Positions 1 to 5,013 of a DNA stretch of 5,049 nucleotides are shown piece after piece; positions within the stretch are counted from its first letter, which is position 1, and each line of letters starts with the position of its first letter. Source of the DNA: Oscillospiraceae bacterium. GTDB lineage: Bacteria; Bacillota; Clostridia; Oscillospirales; Oscillospiraceae. The notes below the pieces were generated by a model that worked only from the letters and a program-made list of their open reading frames with translations, did not search any database and was not told the origin of the DNA. The position numbers were made by a program, and so were the translations under genes. The stretch covers positions 1 through 5,049 of the forward strand of contig JAFYIF010000056.1 in NCBI GenBank assembly GCA_017538775.1, written 5' to 3'.

Positions 1-92
1 CCGTTACAGCACGTACGAGTTAAATACCCAGGGTGGAACCGTGTAACTGTAATTGTGCACCCCTGACAGAAATGTCAGGGGTGCTGTTTTTT
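1..92 (+). promoter_or_regulatory. T-box riboswitch, 3' part (thrS leader, 5' end outside window)
   Basis: The 14-nt T-box at 30-43 (AGGGTGGAACCGTG) differs by one base from the family consensus AGGGTGGNACCGCG. A complete antiterminator can be drawn. AGGG (30-33) pairs with CCCT (61-64), and GTG (41-43) pairs with CAC (58-60), extended by T44-G57 and A45-T56. The bulge at 34-40 (TGGAACC) is the site that pairs with the acceptor end of uncharged tRNA. The 3' strand of this helix is also the 5' strand of the terminator, so the two folds exclude each other. In this family, uncharged cognate tRNA favours the antiterminator and read-through. The cognate tRNA is inferred to be tRNA-Thr because thrS follows directly. 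Stem I and the specifier codon lie upstream of the window, so the specifier cannot be confirmed. The UGGA of the bulge predicts a U at the tRNA discriminator position. Confidence 0.93.
57..92 (+). terminator. T-box-controlled intrinsic terminator upstream of thrS
   Basis: A perfect 12-bp stem (57-68 with 73-84) closes a GAAA tetraloop (69-72) and is followed by a U-rich run (TGTTTTTT, 85-92). Its 5' arm overlaps the 3' strand of the T-box antiterminator, as expected for transcription attenuation. It ends just before the thrS ribosome binding site. Confidence 0.93.
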
Positions 93-109
93 GTGAGGAG
101 GAAAACGAA

Positions 110-1876
110 ATGGAAGAGAACAAATACAGCTTTGAAAATCCCGAATACCGCCACACCTACTGGCACTCCTGCTCCCACATCATGGCCCAGGCCGTCAAGC
201 GCCTGTGGCCGGAGGTGAAGCTGGCCATCGGCCCGGCCATCGCGGAGGGCTGGTACTACGACCTCTACGCCCCCTTCGCCTTCACCCCGGAGGACCTGGA
301 GAAGATCGAGGCGGAGATGCGCAAGATCTGCAAGGAGAAGCTGAAGATCGAGCGTTTTGAACTCCCCCGCGAGGAAGCCCTGGACTTCATGAAAGACGAA
401 CCCTTCAAAGTGGAGCTGATCACCGACCTGCCGGAAGGGGAGACCATCAGCTTCTACCGCCAGGGCGAGTTCACCGACCTCTGCGCCGGGCCCCATCTGG
501 ACAGCACGGGCCGGGTGAAGGGCAACGGGATCAAGCTGCTGGCCTGCAACGCCAGCTATTGGCGCGGCGACGCCAAGCGGGAGTCCCTCCAGCGCATCTA
601 TGGCATCGCCTTCCCGAAGAAGGACGAGCTGGACGCCTACCTCCAGCGGCTGGAGGAGGCCAAGCGCCGGGACCACCGGAAAATTGGCCGGGACATGCAG
701 CTGTTCATGACCGACGAGCTGGTGGGCCGGGGCCTGCCCATGTTCCTGCCCCGGGGCTACACCGTCTGGCGGGAGCTGGAGAACTATATCCGCGACCGGG
801 AGCTGCGTCTGGGCTACCAGCACGTCATGACCCCCTGCGTGGGCACCGTGGCATTGTACCAGACCTCCGGCCACTGGGAGCACTATAAAGAGAATATGTT
901 CCCCGCCATGGAGGTGGAGGACGAGATGTACGTCCTGCGCCCGATGAACTGCCCCCATCATATGCGCATCTACGCCAGCCGCCCCCACTCCTACCGGGAC
1001 CTGCCTCTGCGCATCGGGGAGATCGCCCACGACTTCCGCTATGAGGCCTCCGGCACCCTGAAGGGCATCGAGCGTGGCCGCCACTTCTGCCAGAACGACG
1101 CCCATCTCTTCGTCACCCCGGAACAGATCAAGTCCGAAGTGGCCGCCGTCTGCGACCTGATCTTCGACTGCTACCGGGACTTCGGCATCACCGACTACCG
1201 CTGCGTCCTCTCCCTGCGCGACCCCGCCGACAAGCACAAGTACCACGACGACGACGCCATGTGGAACAGCGCCGAGGCCGCCCTGCGGGAGGTGCTGGTG
1301 GAGCTGGGCATCGACTTCACCGAGGAGATCGGCGAGGCCGCCTTCTACGGCCCGAAGCTGGACGTGAACGTGCGCCCCGCCGTGGGCGCGGAGTACACCC
1401 TCTCCACCTGCCAGCTGGACTTCTGCCTGCCCGCCAAGTTCGACCTGAAATACATCGACCGGGACGGCAGCGAGAAGACCCCGGTGGTGCTCCACCGGGC
1501 CATCCTGGGCTCCCTGGACCGCTTCATGGCCTTCCTGATCGAGGAGACCATGGGCAACTTCCCCACCTGGCTGGCCCCGGAGCAGGTGAAGATCCTCACG
1601 GTCACGGACCGGGCCAACGCCTACGCGGAGACCGTCCGCGCCGCCCTGGCCGAGCGGGGTGTCCGCGTGGAAGTGGACGAGCGCAACGAGAAGATCGGCA
1701 AGAAGATCCGCGAGGCCACCCTGGACAAGGTGCCCTATATGCTGGTACTGGGCGACCGGGACGTGGAGAACGGCACGGTCTCCGTCCGCACCCGGGCCGG
1801 GGAGGACCGGGGGGCCATGTCCCCGGAGCAGTTCGCGGAGCAGATCTGCGCGGAGATCCGCGCCCGCTCCAGATGA
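110..1876 (+). CDS. thrS: Threonyl-tRNA synthetase, short form lacking the TGS domain
   Basis: Charges tRNA-Thr with threonine in the cytoplasm (class II aminoacyl-tRNA synthetase). The product is 588 residues, against roughly 640 for the E. coli enzyme. The difference is the N-terminal TGS domain, which is absent. The protein opens almost directly into the editing domain, with H19-x3-H23 and the C125/H129 pair (DLCAGPH) matching the known editing-site residues. The catalytic core follows at about 195-485. It carries zinc ligands C281 (MNCPHH), H332 (NDAHLF) and H462 (VLHRAILGS), the motif 2 arginine R310, and motif 3 GSLDRF with R471. The anticodon-binding domain fills about 490-588, including RNEKIGKKIRE and PYMLVLGDRDVE. 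The ATG at 110 is chosen because GAGGAGG (95-101) lies 8 nt upstream. An in-frame TTG at 53 falls inside the regulatory leader and is implausible. Motif 2 reads GTLKGIERGRHFCQNDAHLF rather than the E. coli-type [20 protein letters not shown], suggesting a divergent subfamily. Regulated by the T-box upstream. Confidence 0.98.
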   Translation: MEENKYSFENPEYRHTYWHSCSHIMAQAVKRLWPEVKLAIGPAIAEGWYYDLYAPFAFTPEDLEKIEAEMRKICKEKLKIERFELPREEALDFMKDEPFKVELITDLPEGETISFYRQGEFTDLCAGPHLDSTGRVKGNGIKLLACNASYWRGDAKRESLQRIYGIAFPKKDELDAYLQRLEEAKRRDHRKIGRDMQLFMTDELVGRGLPMFLPRGYTVWRELENYIRDRELRLGYQHVMTPCVGTVALYQTSGHWEHYKENMFPAMEVEDEMYVLRPMNCPHHMRIYASRPHSYRDLPLRIGEIAHDFRYEASGTLKGIERGRHFCQNDAHLFVTPEQIKSEVAAVCDLIFDCYRDFGITDYRCVLSLRDPADKHKYHDDDAMWNSAEAALREVLVELGIDFTEEIGEAAFYGPKLDVNVRPAVGAEYTLSTCQLDFCLPAKFDLKYIDRDGSEKTPVVLHRAILGSLDRFMAFLIEETMGNFPTWLAPEQVKILTVTDRANAYAETVRAALAERGVRVEVDERNEKIGKKIREATLDKVPYMLVLGDRDVENGTVSVRTRAGEDRGAMSPEQFAEQICAEIRARSR

Positions 1877-1943
1877 TACAACTAGTTGACATTGTCGAAA
1901 TAAGCTGTAAGTTGTACTTTGATCGAATGCGAGGTAACTGTCC
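1877..1943 (+). other. AT-rich gap with overlapping inverted repeats and a possible weak promoter
   Basis: This 67-bp spacer is clearly richer in A+T than the genes on each side. It contains the perfect palindrome CAACTAGTTG (1879-1888), then GACA-T-TGTC (1888-1896), and a 7-bp inverted pair TACAACT (1877-1883) / AGTTGTA (1910-1916). TTGACA at 1886-1891 is a perfect -35 match, but the best-spaced -10 (TAAGTT, 1908-1913, 16-bp spacer) matches only half of the consensus. There is no recognisable terminator after thrS, so the next gene may be partly co-transcribed with thrS or read from this weak, possibly repressor- or activator-controlled promoter. This is inference. Confidence 0.35.
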
Positions 1944-3098
1944 ATGAAACGGATGTTCCTGATTCTGCTGGCGCTGCTGATGCTGCTGGGGACGGTCGGC
2001 TGCGGGCAAACGGCGGAGCCGGCGCTCACGCCCCTGCCCACGGCGGAGGAGCCGGAGCCGACGCCGGAGCCGGAGCCCACGCTCAGCCCGGAACCCGACC
2101 CGGAGCCGACGCCGGAGCCGGAACCGGAGCCCACGCCCAGCCCGGAACCCACCCCGGAGCCGGAACCGGCCTACCGCAACCCCTTCAACGGCGCGCCGCT
2201 GGAGCAGCCCTACTCCAAACGGCCCATGACCGTGATGGTGGACAACCACACCGAGGCCCAGCCCCACTGCGGCACCAGCCAGGCGGATATCCTCTATGAG
2301 GTGCTGGTGGAGGGCAGCATCACCCGCATGATGGCGGTCTTCTCCGACGTTTCCTCCGTTCCGAAGATGGGCCCCGTGCGGAGCATCCGGCCCTATTATC
2401 TGGACCTGTCCCTCAGCTATGACGCCATCATCTGCCACGCCGGCGGCAGCGACGCGGCCTACAGCCGCATCAGCGCCGAGCGCCTGAACAACATCGACGG
2501 CGTCCGGGGCAGCTACAAAAACTATCCCTTCTACCGGGACCCCAACCGCGTCTATCACGGGGTGGAGCACGCCCTGTTCACCAGCGGCTCCAGTGTGCTG
2601 ACCACCGTGGCGGAAAAGGGCTACCGCACCAGCCTGAACAACCCGGCGAGCTACGACTCCGGCCTGAAATTCAGCCGCGTGGCTTGCCCGGTGGAGGGCG
2701 CGGACGCCACCAGCATCACCGTCACCTTCTACCCCGGCTACAAGACCACGGATTTCCGCTATGACGCGGACACGGGCCGCTACGCCATGCGCCAGTTCGG
2801 CGTCAACTACACCGACGGCAACACCGGCGCTACCGTGTGCTTTGAGAACCTGATCGTCTTCAGCGCGGAGGGCTACGTCCTGGACAGCTACGGCCGCCGC
2901 AGCTTCGTCCTGGTGAACACCACCGGCAAGGGCTATTACGCCAACGGCGGCAAGATCATCCCGATCACCTGGTCCCGCGGCGCCAACAGCGGCCCCTTCC
3001 ACTACTACCGGGAGGACGGCACCGAGCTGAGCGTCTCCCCCGGCCACACCTACATCGGCATCATCCCCCGGGTGAACGCGGGCATCACCTACTCCTGA
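1944..3098 (+). CDS. DUF3048 (YerB-like) lipoprotein with Pro/Glu-rich tether
   Basis: Predicted 384-residue surface lipoprotein. A lipoprotein signal peptide covers residues 1-19 (KR followed by a Leu-rich core) and ends in GTVG-C20. The -3 residue is Thr rather than the usual Leu, so the lipobox is slightly atypical. Residues about 36-76 form a Pro/Glu/Thr/Ser linker of EPEP, TPEP and SPEP units that probably spans the cell wall. The DUF3048 N-terminal domain starts near residue 93 (RPMTVMVDNH) and includes SQADILYEVLVEGSITR (112-128), GPVRSIRPYYLDL (143-155) and HAGGSDAAY (165-173), all characteristic of the family. The C-terminal DUF3048_C domain covers about 250-377, with GKGYYANGGKIIPITW (328-343) and PFHYY (351-355). 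The family, which includes Bacillus YerB, has no settled function that I know of. The start is supported by GAGGT (1931-1935), 8 nt before the ATG. No enzymatic activity is claimed. Confidence 0.95.
   Translation: MKRMFLILLALLMLLGTVGCGQTAEPALTPLPTAEEPEPTPEPEPTLSPEPDPEPTPEPEPEPTPSPEPTPEPEPAYRNPFNGAPLEQPYSKRPMTVMVDNHTEAQPHCGTSQADILYEVLVEGSITRMMAVFSDVSSVPKMGPVRSIRPYYLDLSLSYDAIICHAGGSDAAYSRISAERLNNIDGVRGSYKNYPFYRDPNRVYHGVEHALFTSGSSVLTTVAEKGYRTSLNNPASYDSGLKFSRVACPVEGADATSITVTFYPGYKTTDFRYDADTGRYAMRQFGVNYTDGNTGATVCFENLIVFSAEGYVLDSYGRRSFVLVNTTGKGYYANGGKIIPITWSRGANSGPFHYYREDGTELSVSPGHTYIGIIPRVNAGITYS
2053..2150 (+). repeat. Imperfect 48-nt tandem duplication inside the DUF3048 gene
   Basis: The stretch 2053-2096 recurs at 2101-2150 with a 6-nt insertion (GAACCG) in the second copy and one C/T difference. 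Both copies start CGGAGCCGACGCCGGAGCCG and end CAGCCCGGAACCC. Start-to-start distance is 48 nt, so the reading frame is kept and 16 residues are added to the Pro/Glu linker. Smaller GGAGCC/GGAACC units repeat within each copy. This suggests linker length changes by slippage or unequal recombination. Confidence 0.85.
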
Positions 3099-3100
3099 GA

Positions 3101-3147
3101 GATGAAAAATGAGTCAAGGACGCAGCGTCCTTGACTCATTTTTCATC
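3101..3147. terminator. Bidirectional intrinsic terminator, perfect 23-bp inverted repeat
   Basis: The arms 3101-3123 and 3125-3147 are perfect reverse complements around a single A at 3124. In RNA the top would open to a small loop. A GC-containing stem (GAGTCAAGGACGC and its complement) is flanked by A5 (3105-3109) and T5 (3139-3143), so each strand ends in a U-tract after the stem. It lies 2 nt after the stop codon of the DUF3048 gene and serves both that gene and the convergent DUF3810 gene. The stop codon and last three codons of the latter lie inside the right arm. Confidence 0.92.
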
Positions 3148-4272
3148 TGTCGCTTCCCGCGCCGCCTCGTCATAGTAGTACGCCACCAGCAGGTCCACGC
3201 ACTTCCCGTAGGTTTTCAGCCCCTCCGTCTGCCCGTAGGAGTGCAAAAAGCCGGTATAGACCGCGTCGGAGACCTGGGACACCGGGGACTTGAACTGCTG
3301 CCAATAGGCGTTGTTCTCCGCCAGGTCGGCCCGGACCGGGGCGGTCAGGCGGCTGTAGTTGTCCAGCCAGGCTTCGTGGTCGGCCTCGTACAGGGCGTTG
3401 CCCAGGTGTATGTAGGCCAGCAGACAGGCGCTGTAGCAGAAGACCGGGTCCCCGTCGCTGAGGCAGGCCAGCACGGCCACGAAGTTGGCCTCGTCCTCCT
3501 GGGCCACGCCCCGCTGATGGGCCAGCTCGTGGGCGACGGTGGCCGCAGTCAGGGCGGGGGGACAGTCCGTGTTGATGTTGGCCTCGGCGGTGAAGGGGAA
3601 GAAGAAGCCGGAAAAGTTCAGGCTGCTGAGGATGCGCGAGAAGAAAAAGGGCTTGGCGGGCACCTCGTCCCCGGCCAGGCAGGGCACGGCGCGCTCCACC
3701 GCGTGATAGAGGACGGAGGAATGCGCGAAGATGGGCCCCAGCTCCTCCCGAAAGCGCCCCGCCTCGTCCCGCGCCACCAGCGGCGCCAGGGCGTTGACCC
3801 GGTCGGTGAAGTAGCGCGTCACGATCTCCAACTCCGATACGCTGACGGGCTGCCCCCGGATGCCGCTCTGGTCCTCGAAGTCGGAGCAGTCGTAGTAGAC
3901 GCCCCAGAAATAGCAGAACCCGGTGTAGACCAGCACCAGCGCCGTGAGAGCGCTCAAAACAAAGCGGTACAGCCGCGCCGGACGGTCCCCCCGCCGGAGC
4001 AGTCCCACCACGGTCCAGACGGCGTAGACCAGCAGCGCCAGCACCCCCGCCACGATCAGCCACTCCCCCAGGGAGAAGGGCAGCGGCGCGGTGAGACGGC
4101 TCATCAGCCGGTGCCAGGGCCGCACAAAGCCCCCGCTCAGCGCAGCCATGGCCTCGCCGTCCCGCCGCAGCAGCAGATAGACCCCCAGCAGCGCAAGCCC
4201 CGCCAGCAGCAGTCCGTGCCGCACCGGGGCGATGCGCCAGAAGCGATGCAGATTTTGAAAAAAGCGTTTCAT
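3136..4272 (-). CDS. DUF3810 membrane protein with HExxH zinc-protease-like motif
   Basis: Predicted 378-residue membrane protein. Three hydrophobic segments occupy about 18-36, 70-92 and 103-124, followed by a large soluble domain expected outside the membrane. The signature region is EANINTD (230-236), then HELAH (248-252) and QEDEANF (258-264). This is the DUF3810 family pattern and resembles the zinc site of gluzincin-type peptidases, with H248 and H252 as likely ligands, E249 as likely catalytic base, and E259 or E261 as a third-ligand candidate. Peptidase activity is inferred; I know of no established substrate. The ATG at 4272 is chosen because the protein then starts MKRFFQNLHRFW, a natural basic lead-in to the first helix. 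GAGGAG lies only 1 nt before this ATG, too close for normal use, and a strong promoter places the transcript start right at the ATG. A second in-frame ATG at 4281 overlaps the -10 box and has no ribosome binding site. The C-terminus (DEK-stop) lies in the shared terminator. Confidence 0.9.
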   Translation of the reverse strand: MKRFFQNLHRFWRIAPVRHGLLLAGLALLGVYLLLRRDGEAMAALSGGFVRPWHRLMSRLTAPLPFSLGEWLIVAGVLALLVYAVWTVVGLLRRGDRPARLYRFVLSALTALVLVYTGFCYFWGVYYDCSDFEDQSGIRGQPVSVSELEIVTRYFTDRVNALAPLVARDEAGRFREELGPIFAHSSVLYHAVERAVPCLAGDEVPAKPFFFSRILSSLNFSGFFFPFTAEANINTDCPPALTAATVAHELAHQRGVAQEDEANFVAVLACLSDGDPVFCYSACLLAYIHLGNALYEADHEAWLDNYSRLTAPVRADLAENNAYWQQFKSPVSQVSDAVYTGFLHSYGQTEGLKTYGKCVDLLVAYYYDEAAREATDEK

Positions 4273-4439
4273 GCTCCTCATTATAATGTAGTTCGGCAAA
4301 AAATCAATCCCCGCGGGAAAACAGGATGGATTTGGACGCGGGGGCAGGCATTGGTTTGATAATCGGCAAAAAAACGCAGAGAATAAGCCTGAGCCGCGGC
4401 ATGGCTGCGGCAATGGAGCATGTGAGCAGGAGGACAGAG
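4273..4439. other. Divergent intergenic region between the DUF3810 gene and the small lipoprotein gene
   Basis: This 167-bp region carries the minus-strand promoter near its left end. For the rightward gene only a weak candidate is visible: GATAAT (4358-4363) with no well-spaced -35; the nearest, TTGGAC at 4332-4337, leaves a 20-bp spacer. A GC-rich hairpin (4393-4400 with 4404-4411, loop ATG) lies in the presumed 5' untranslated region, 16 nt before the ribosome binding site AGGAGG (4428-4433). It lacks a U-run, so it is not a terminator; it could affect mRNA stability or translation. CCCGCGGG (4310-4317) is a short palindrome of unknown meaning. Confidence 0.5.
4280..4307 (-). promoter_or_regulatory. 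Sigma-A-type promoter of the DUF3810 gene
   Basis: On the minus strand, TTGATT (4302-4307) and a perfect TATAAT (4280-4285) are separated by 16 bp. A transcript starting about 7-8 nt past the -10 box would begin at 4273-4272, the base before or the first base of the predicted ATG. The boxes are read directly; use as a promoter is inferred. Confidence 0.7.
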
Positions 4440-4796
4440 ATGAAACAGGTCTTGGTATTGATCGTGGTGGCGGCGGTGCTGACCGTCCTGCTGGGCGGCT
4501 GCGGCGCCATGCGGGACAACGGACAGAACCGGCCCGCGGAAACCTACCCGATGACCGGCAGCACCCTGCTGCCCGGCGAGCTCATGCCCGACCCGCGGGA
4601 CGGCGAGGTGACGGACAGCGACGGCATCATCGGCAACGCGGACGCCGGTGCGCGCACGGACATCGGCGACCGCATCGACGAGGCGGTGGAGGACGTGCGG
4701 GAGGATCTCGGCATGACGAACGGGAATGCAGGCGGAAACGTCGGCACGACCAGAGGGACTGCCGGGACCGGTACGGACCGGACGGCGGGGCGCTGA
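4440..4796 (+). CDS. Small lipoprotein of unknown function
   Basis: Predicted 118-residue lipoprotein; I do not recognise a family. The signal peptide is MKQ plus a Val/Leu-rich core, ending in a textbook lipobox L18-G-G-C21, so the mature protein should be lipid-anchored at the outer face of the membrane. The mature part has no transmembrane segment. A Pro-rich, Tyr-containing stretch (AETYPMTGSTLLPGELMPDP, 33-52) is followed by an acidic region (about 53-90) with a short predicted helix (IGDRIDEAVEDVREDL, 75-90). A Gly/Thr/Asn-rich, likely disordered tail follows (91-118). The start at 4440 is supported by AGGAGG (4428-4433), 6 nt upstream. Reading on from an in-frame ATG at 4326 would place the signal sequence inside the protein, so that start is rejected. 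The gene is divergent from DUF3810 and appears monocistronic. Confidence 0.85.
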   Translation: MKQVLVLIVVAAVLTVLLGGCGAMRDNGQNRPAETYPMTGSTLLPGELMPDPRDGEVTDSDGIIGNADAGARTDIGDRIDEAVEDVREDLGMTNGNAGGNVGTTRGTAGTGTDRTAGR

Positions 4797-4806
4797 ATGC
4801 ACAGAG

Positions 4807-4855
4807 GGCGGCGGAAGCGGACAGCTTTCGCCGCCGACCCCGCGAAAAAGCGCGG
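4807..4855 (+). terminator. GC-rich double hairpin after the small lipoprotein gene, possible terminator
   Basis: The first hairpin pairs 4807-4817 with 4825-4835 (11 bp including one G-U, 7-nt loop) and begins 11 nt after the stop codon. The second pairs CCGCG (4840-4844) with CGCGG (4851-4855) across AAAAAG. Neither is followed directly by a clean U-run, but ATTTCGAACTTTTT follows the second. This probably marks the transcript end ahead of the promoters to the right, though it is not a canonical intrinsic terminator. Confidence 0.5.
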
Positions 4856-4863
4856 ATTTCGAA

Positions 4864-4888
4864 CTTTTTCAAAAAACTTTCGAAAAAG
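4864..4888. repeat. A/T-rich inverted repeat upstream of the tandem promoters
   Basis: CTTTTTC (4864-4870) and GAAAAAG (4882-4888) are perfect inverted copies separated by 11 nt. They overlap a TTTCGAA direct repeat (4857-4863 and 4878-4884). The A/T tracts end 3 nt before the first -35 box, where a UP element would lie, so they may boost transcription or complete the preceding terminator. Confidence 0.5.
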
Positions 4889-4891
4889 GGC

Positions 4892-4920
4892 TTGACAAGC
4901 GGGGAAAAAGGTGCTAAATT
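4892..4920 (+). promoter_or_regulatory. Strong sigma-A promoter P1 (extended -10)
   Basis: Perfect TTGACA (4892-4897), 17-bp spacer and TAAATT (4915-4920), with TGC just before the -10 giving the extended TGn motif. An A-tract (4883-4887) precedes the -35. The start site is predicted near 4927. Nothing coding follows within the window, so it reads into P2 and beyond the right edge. Confidence 0.85.
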
Positions 4921-4984
4921 AGGCAAGCTGTCAGCGAGGCCCACGGCCTCCGGCGGAAAAAGAAAAGAAACCTGAAAAAAGTTC

Positions 4985-5013
4985 TTGACAAACGCTTGAA
5001 GATGTGATAATCT
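4985..5013 (+). promoter_or_regulatory. Strong sigma-A promoter P2 (tandem copy, extended -10)
   Basis: Perfect TTGACA (4985-4990), 17-bp spacer and TAATCT (5008-5013), with TGA before the -10. An alternative -10 reading, GATAAT (5006-5011), would give a 15-bp spacer. A purine-rich A-tract region (4956-4980) lies upstream. The start site is predicted near 5020. The transcript leaves the window. Two such promoters in a row with A-rich upstream tracts resemble rRNA or other stable-RNA operon promoters, but the product cannot be seen. Confidence 0.82.

Noticed and set aside
53..109. Upstream TTG start extending thrS by 19 residues
   Set aside because: It lies within the antiterminator/terminator structure, and the ATG at 110 has an ideal ribosome binding site.
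2053..2150. CRISPR-like repeat array
   Set aside because: The repeat is in frame within a coding Pro/Glu linker, with only two imperfect copies and no unique spacers.
20..2152. Very long minus-strand open frame (710 codons) opposite thrS and the start of the DUF3048 gene
   Set aside because: Its low-complexity Gly/Val/Ala/Leu-rich translation matches no domain, and it crosses the T-box, the terminator and the intergenic gap. It arises from GC-biased codons of the true genes on the other strand.
1602..3047. Minus-strand open frame (481 codons) opposite the DUF3048 gene
   Set aside because: Biased Arg/Gly/Ala-rich translation, no ribosome binding site seen, and the plus strand encodes a clear protein family here.
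3109..4359. Plus-strand open frame (416 codons) opposite the DUF3810 gene
   Set aside because: It begins inside the terminator palindrome, has a Gln/Gly/Val-rich translation without domains, and opposes a gene with clear transmembrane segments and a metal motif.
4273..4413. Longer N-terminus for the DUF3810 protein, starting at 4281 or 4413
   Set aside because: The 4413 start precedes the promoter and adds a Pro/Cys-rich stretch unlike a real N-terminus. The 4281 ATG overlaps the -10 box.
4326..4439. Upstream in-frame start for the small lipoprotein
   Set aside because: It would bury the lipoprotein signal peptide inside the protein, whereas 4440 has AGGAGG at 6-nt spacing.
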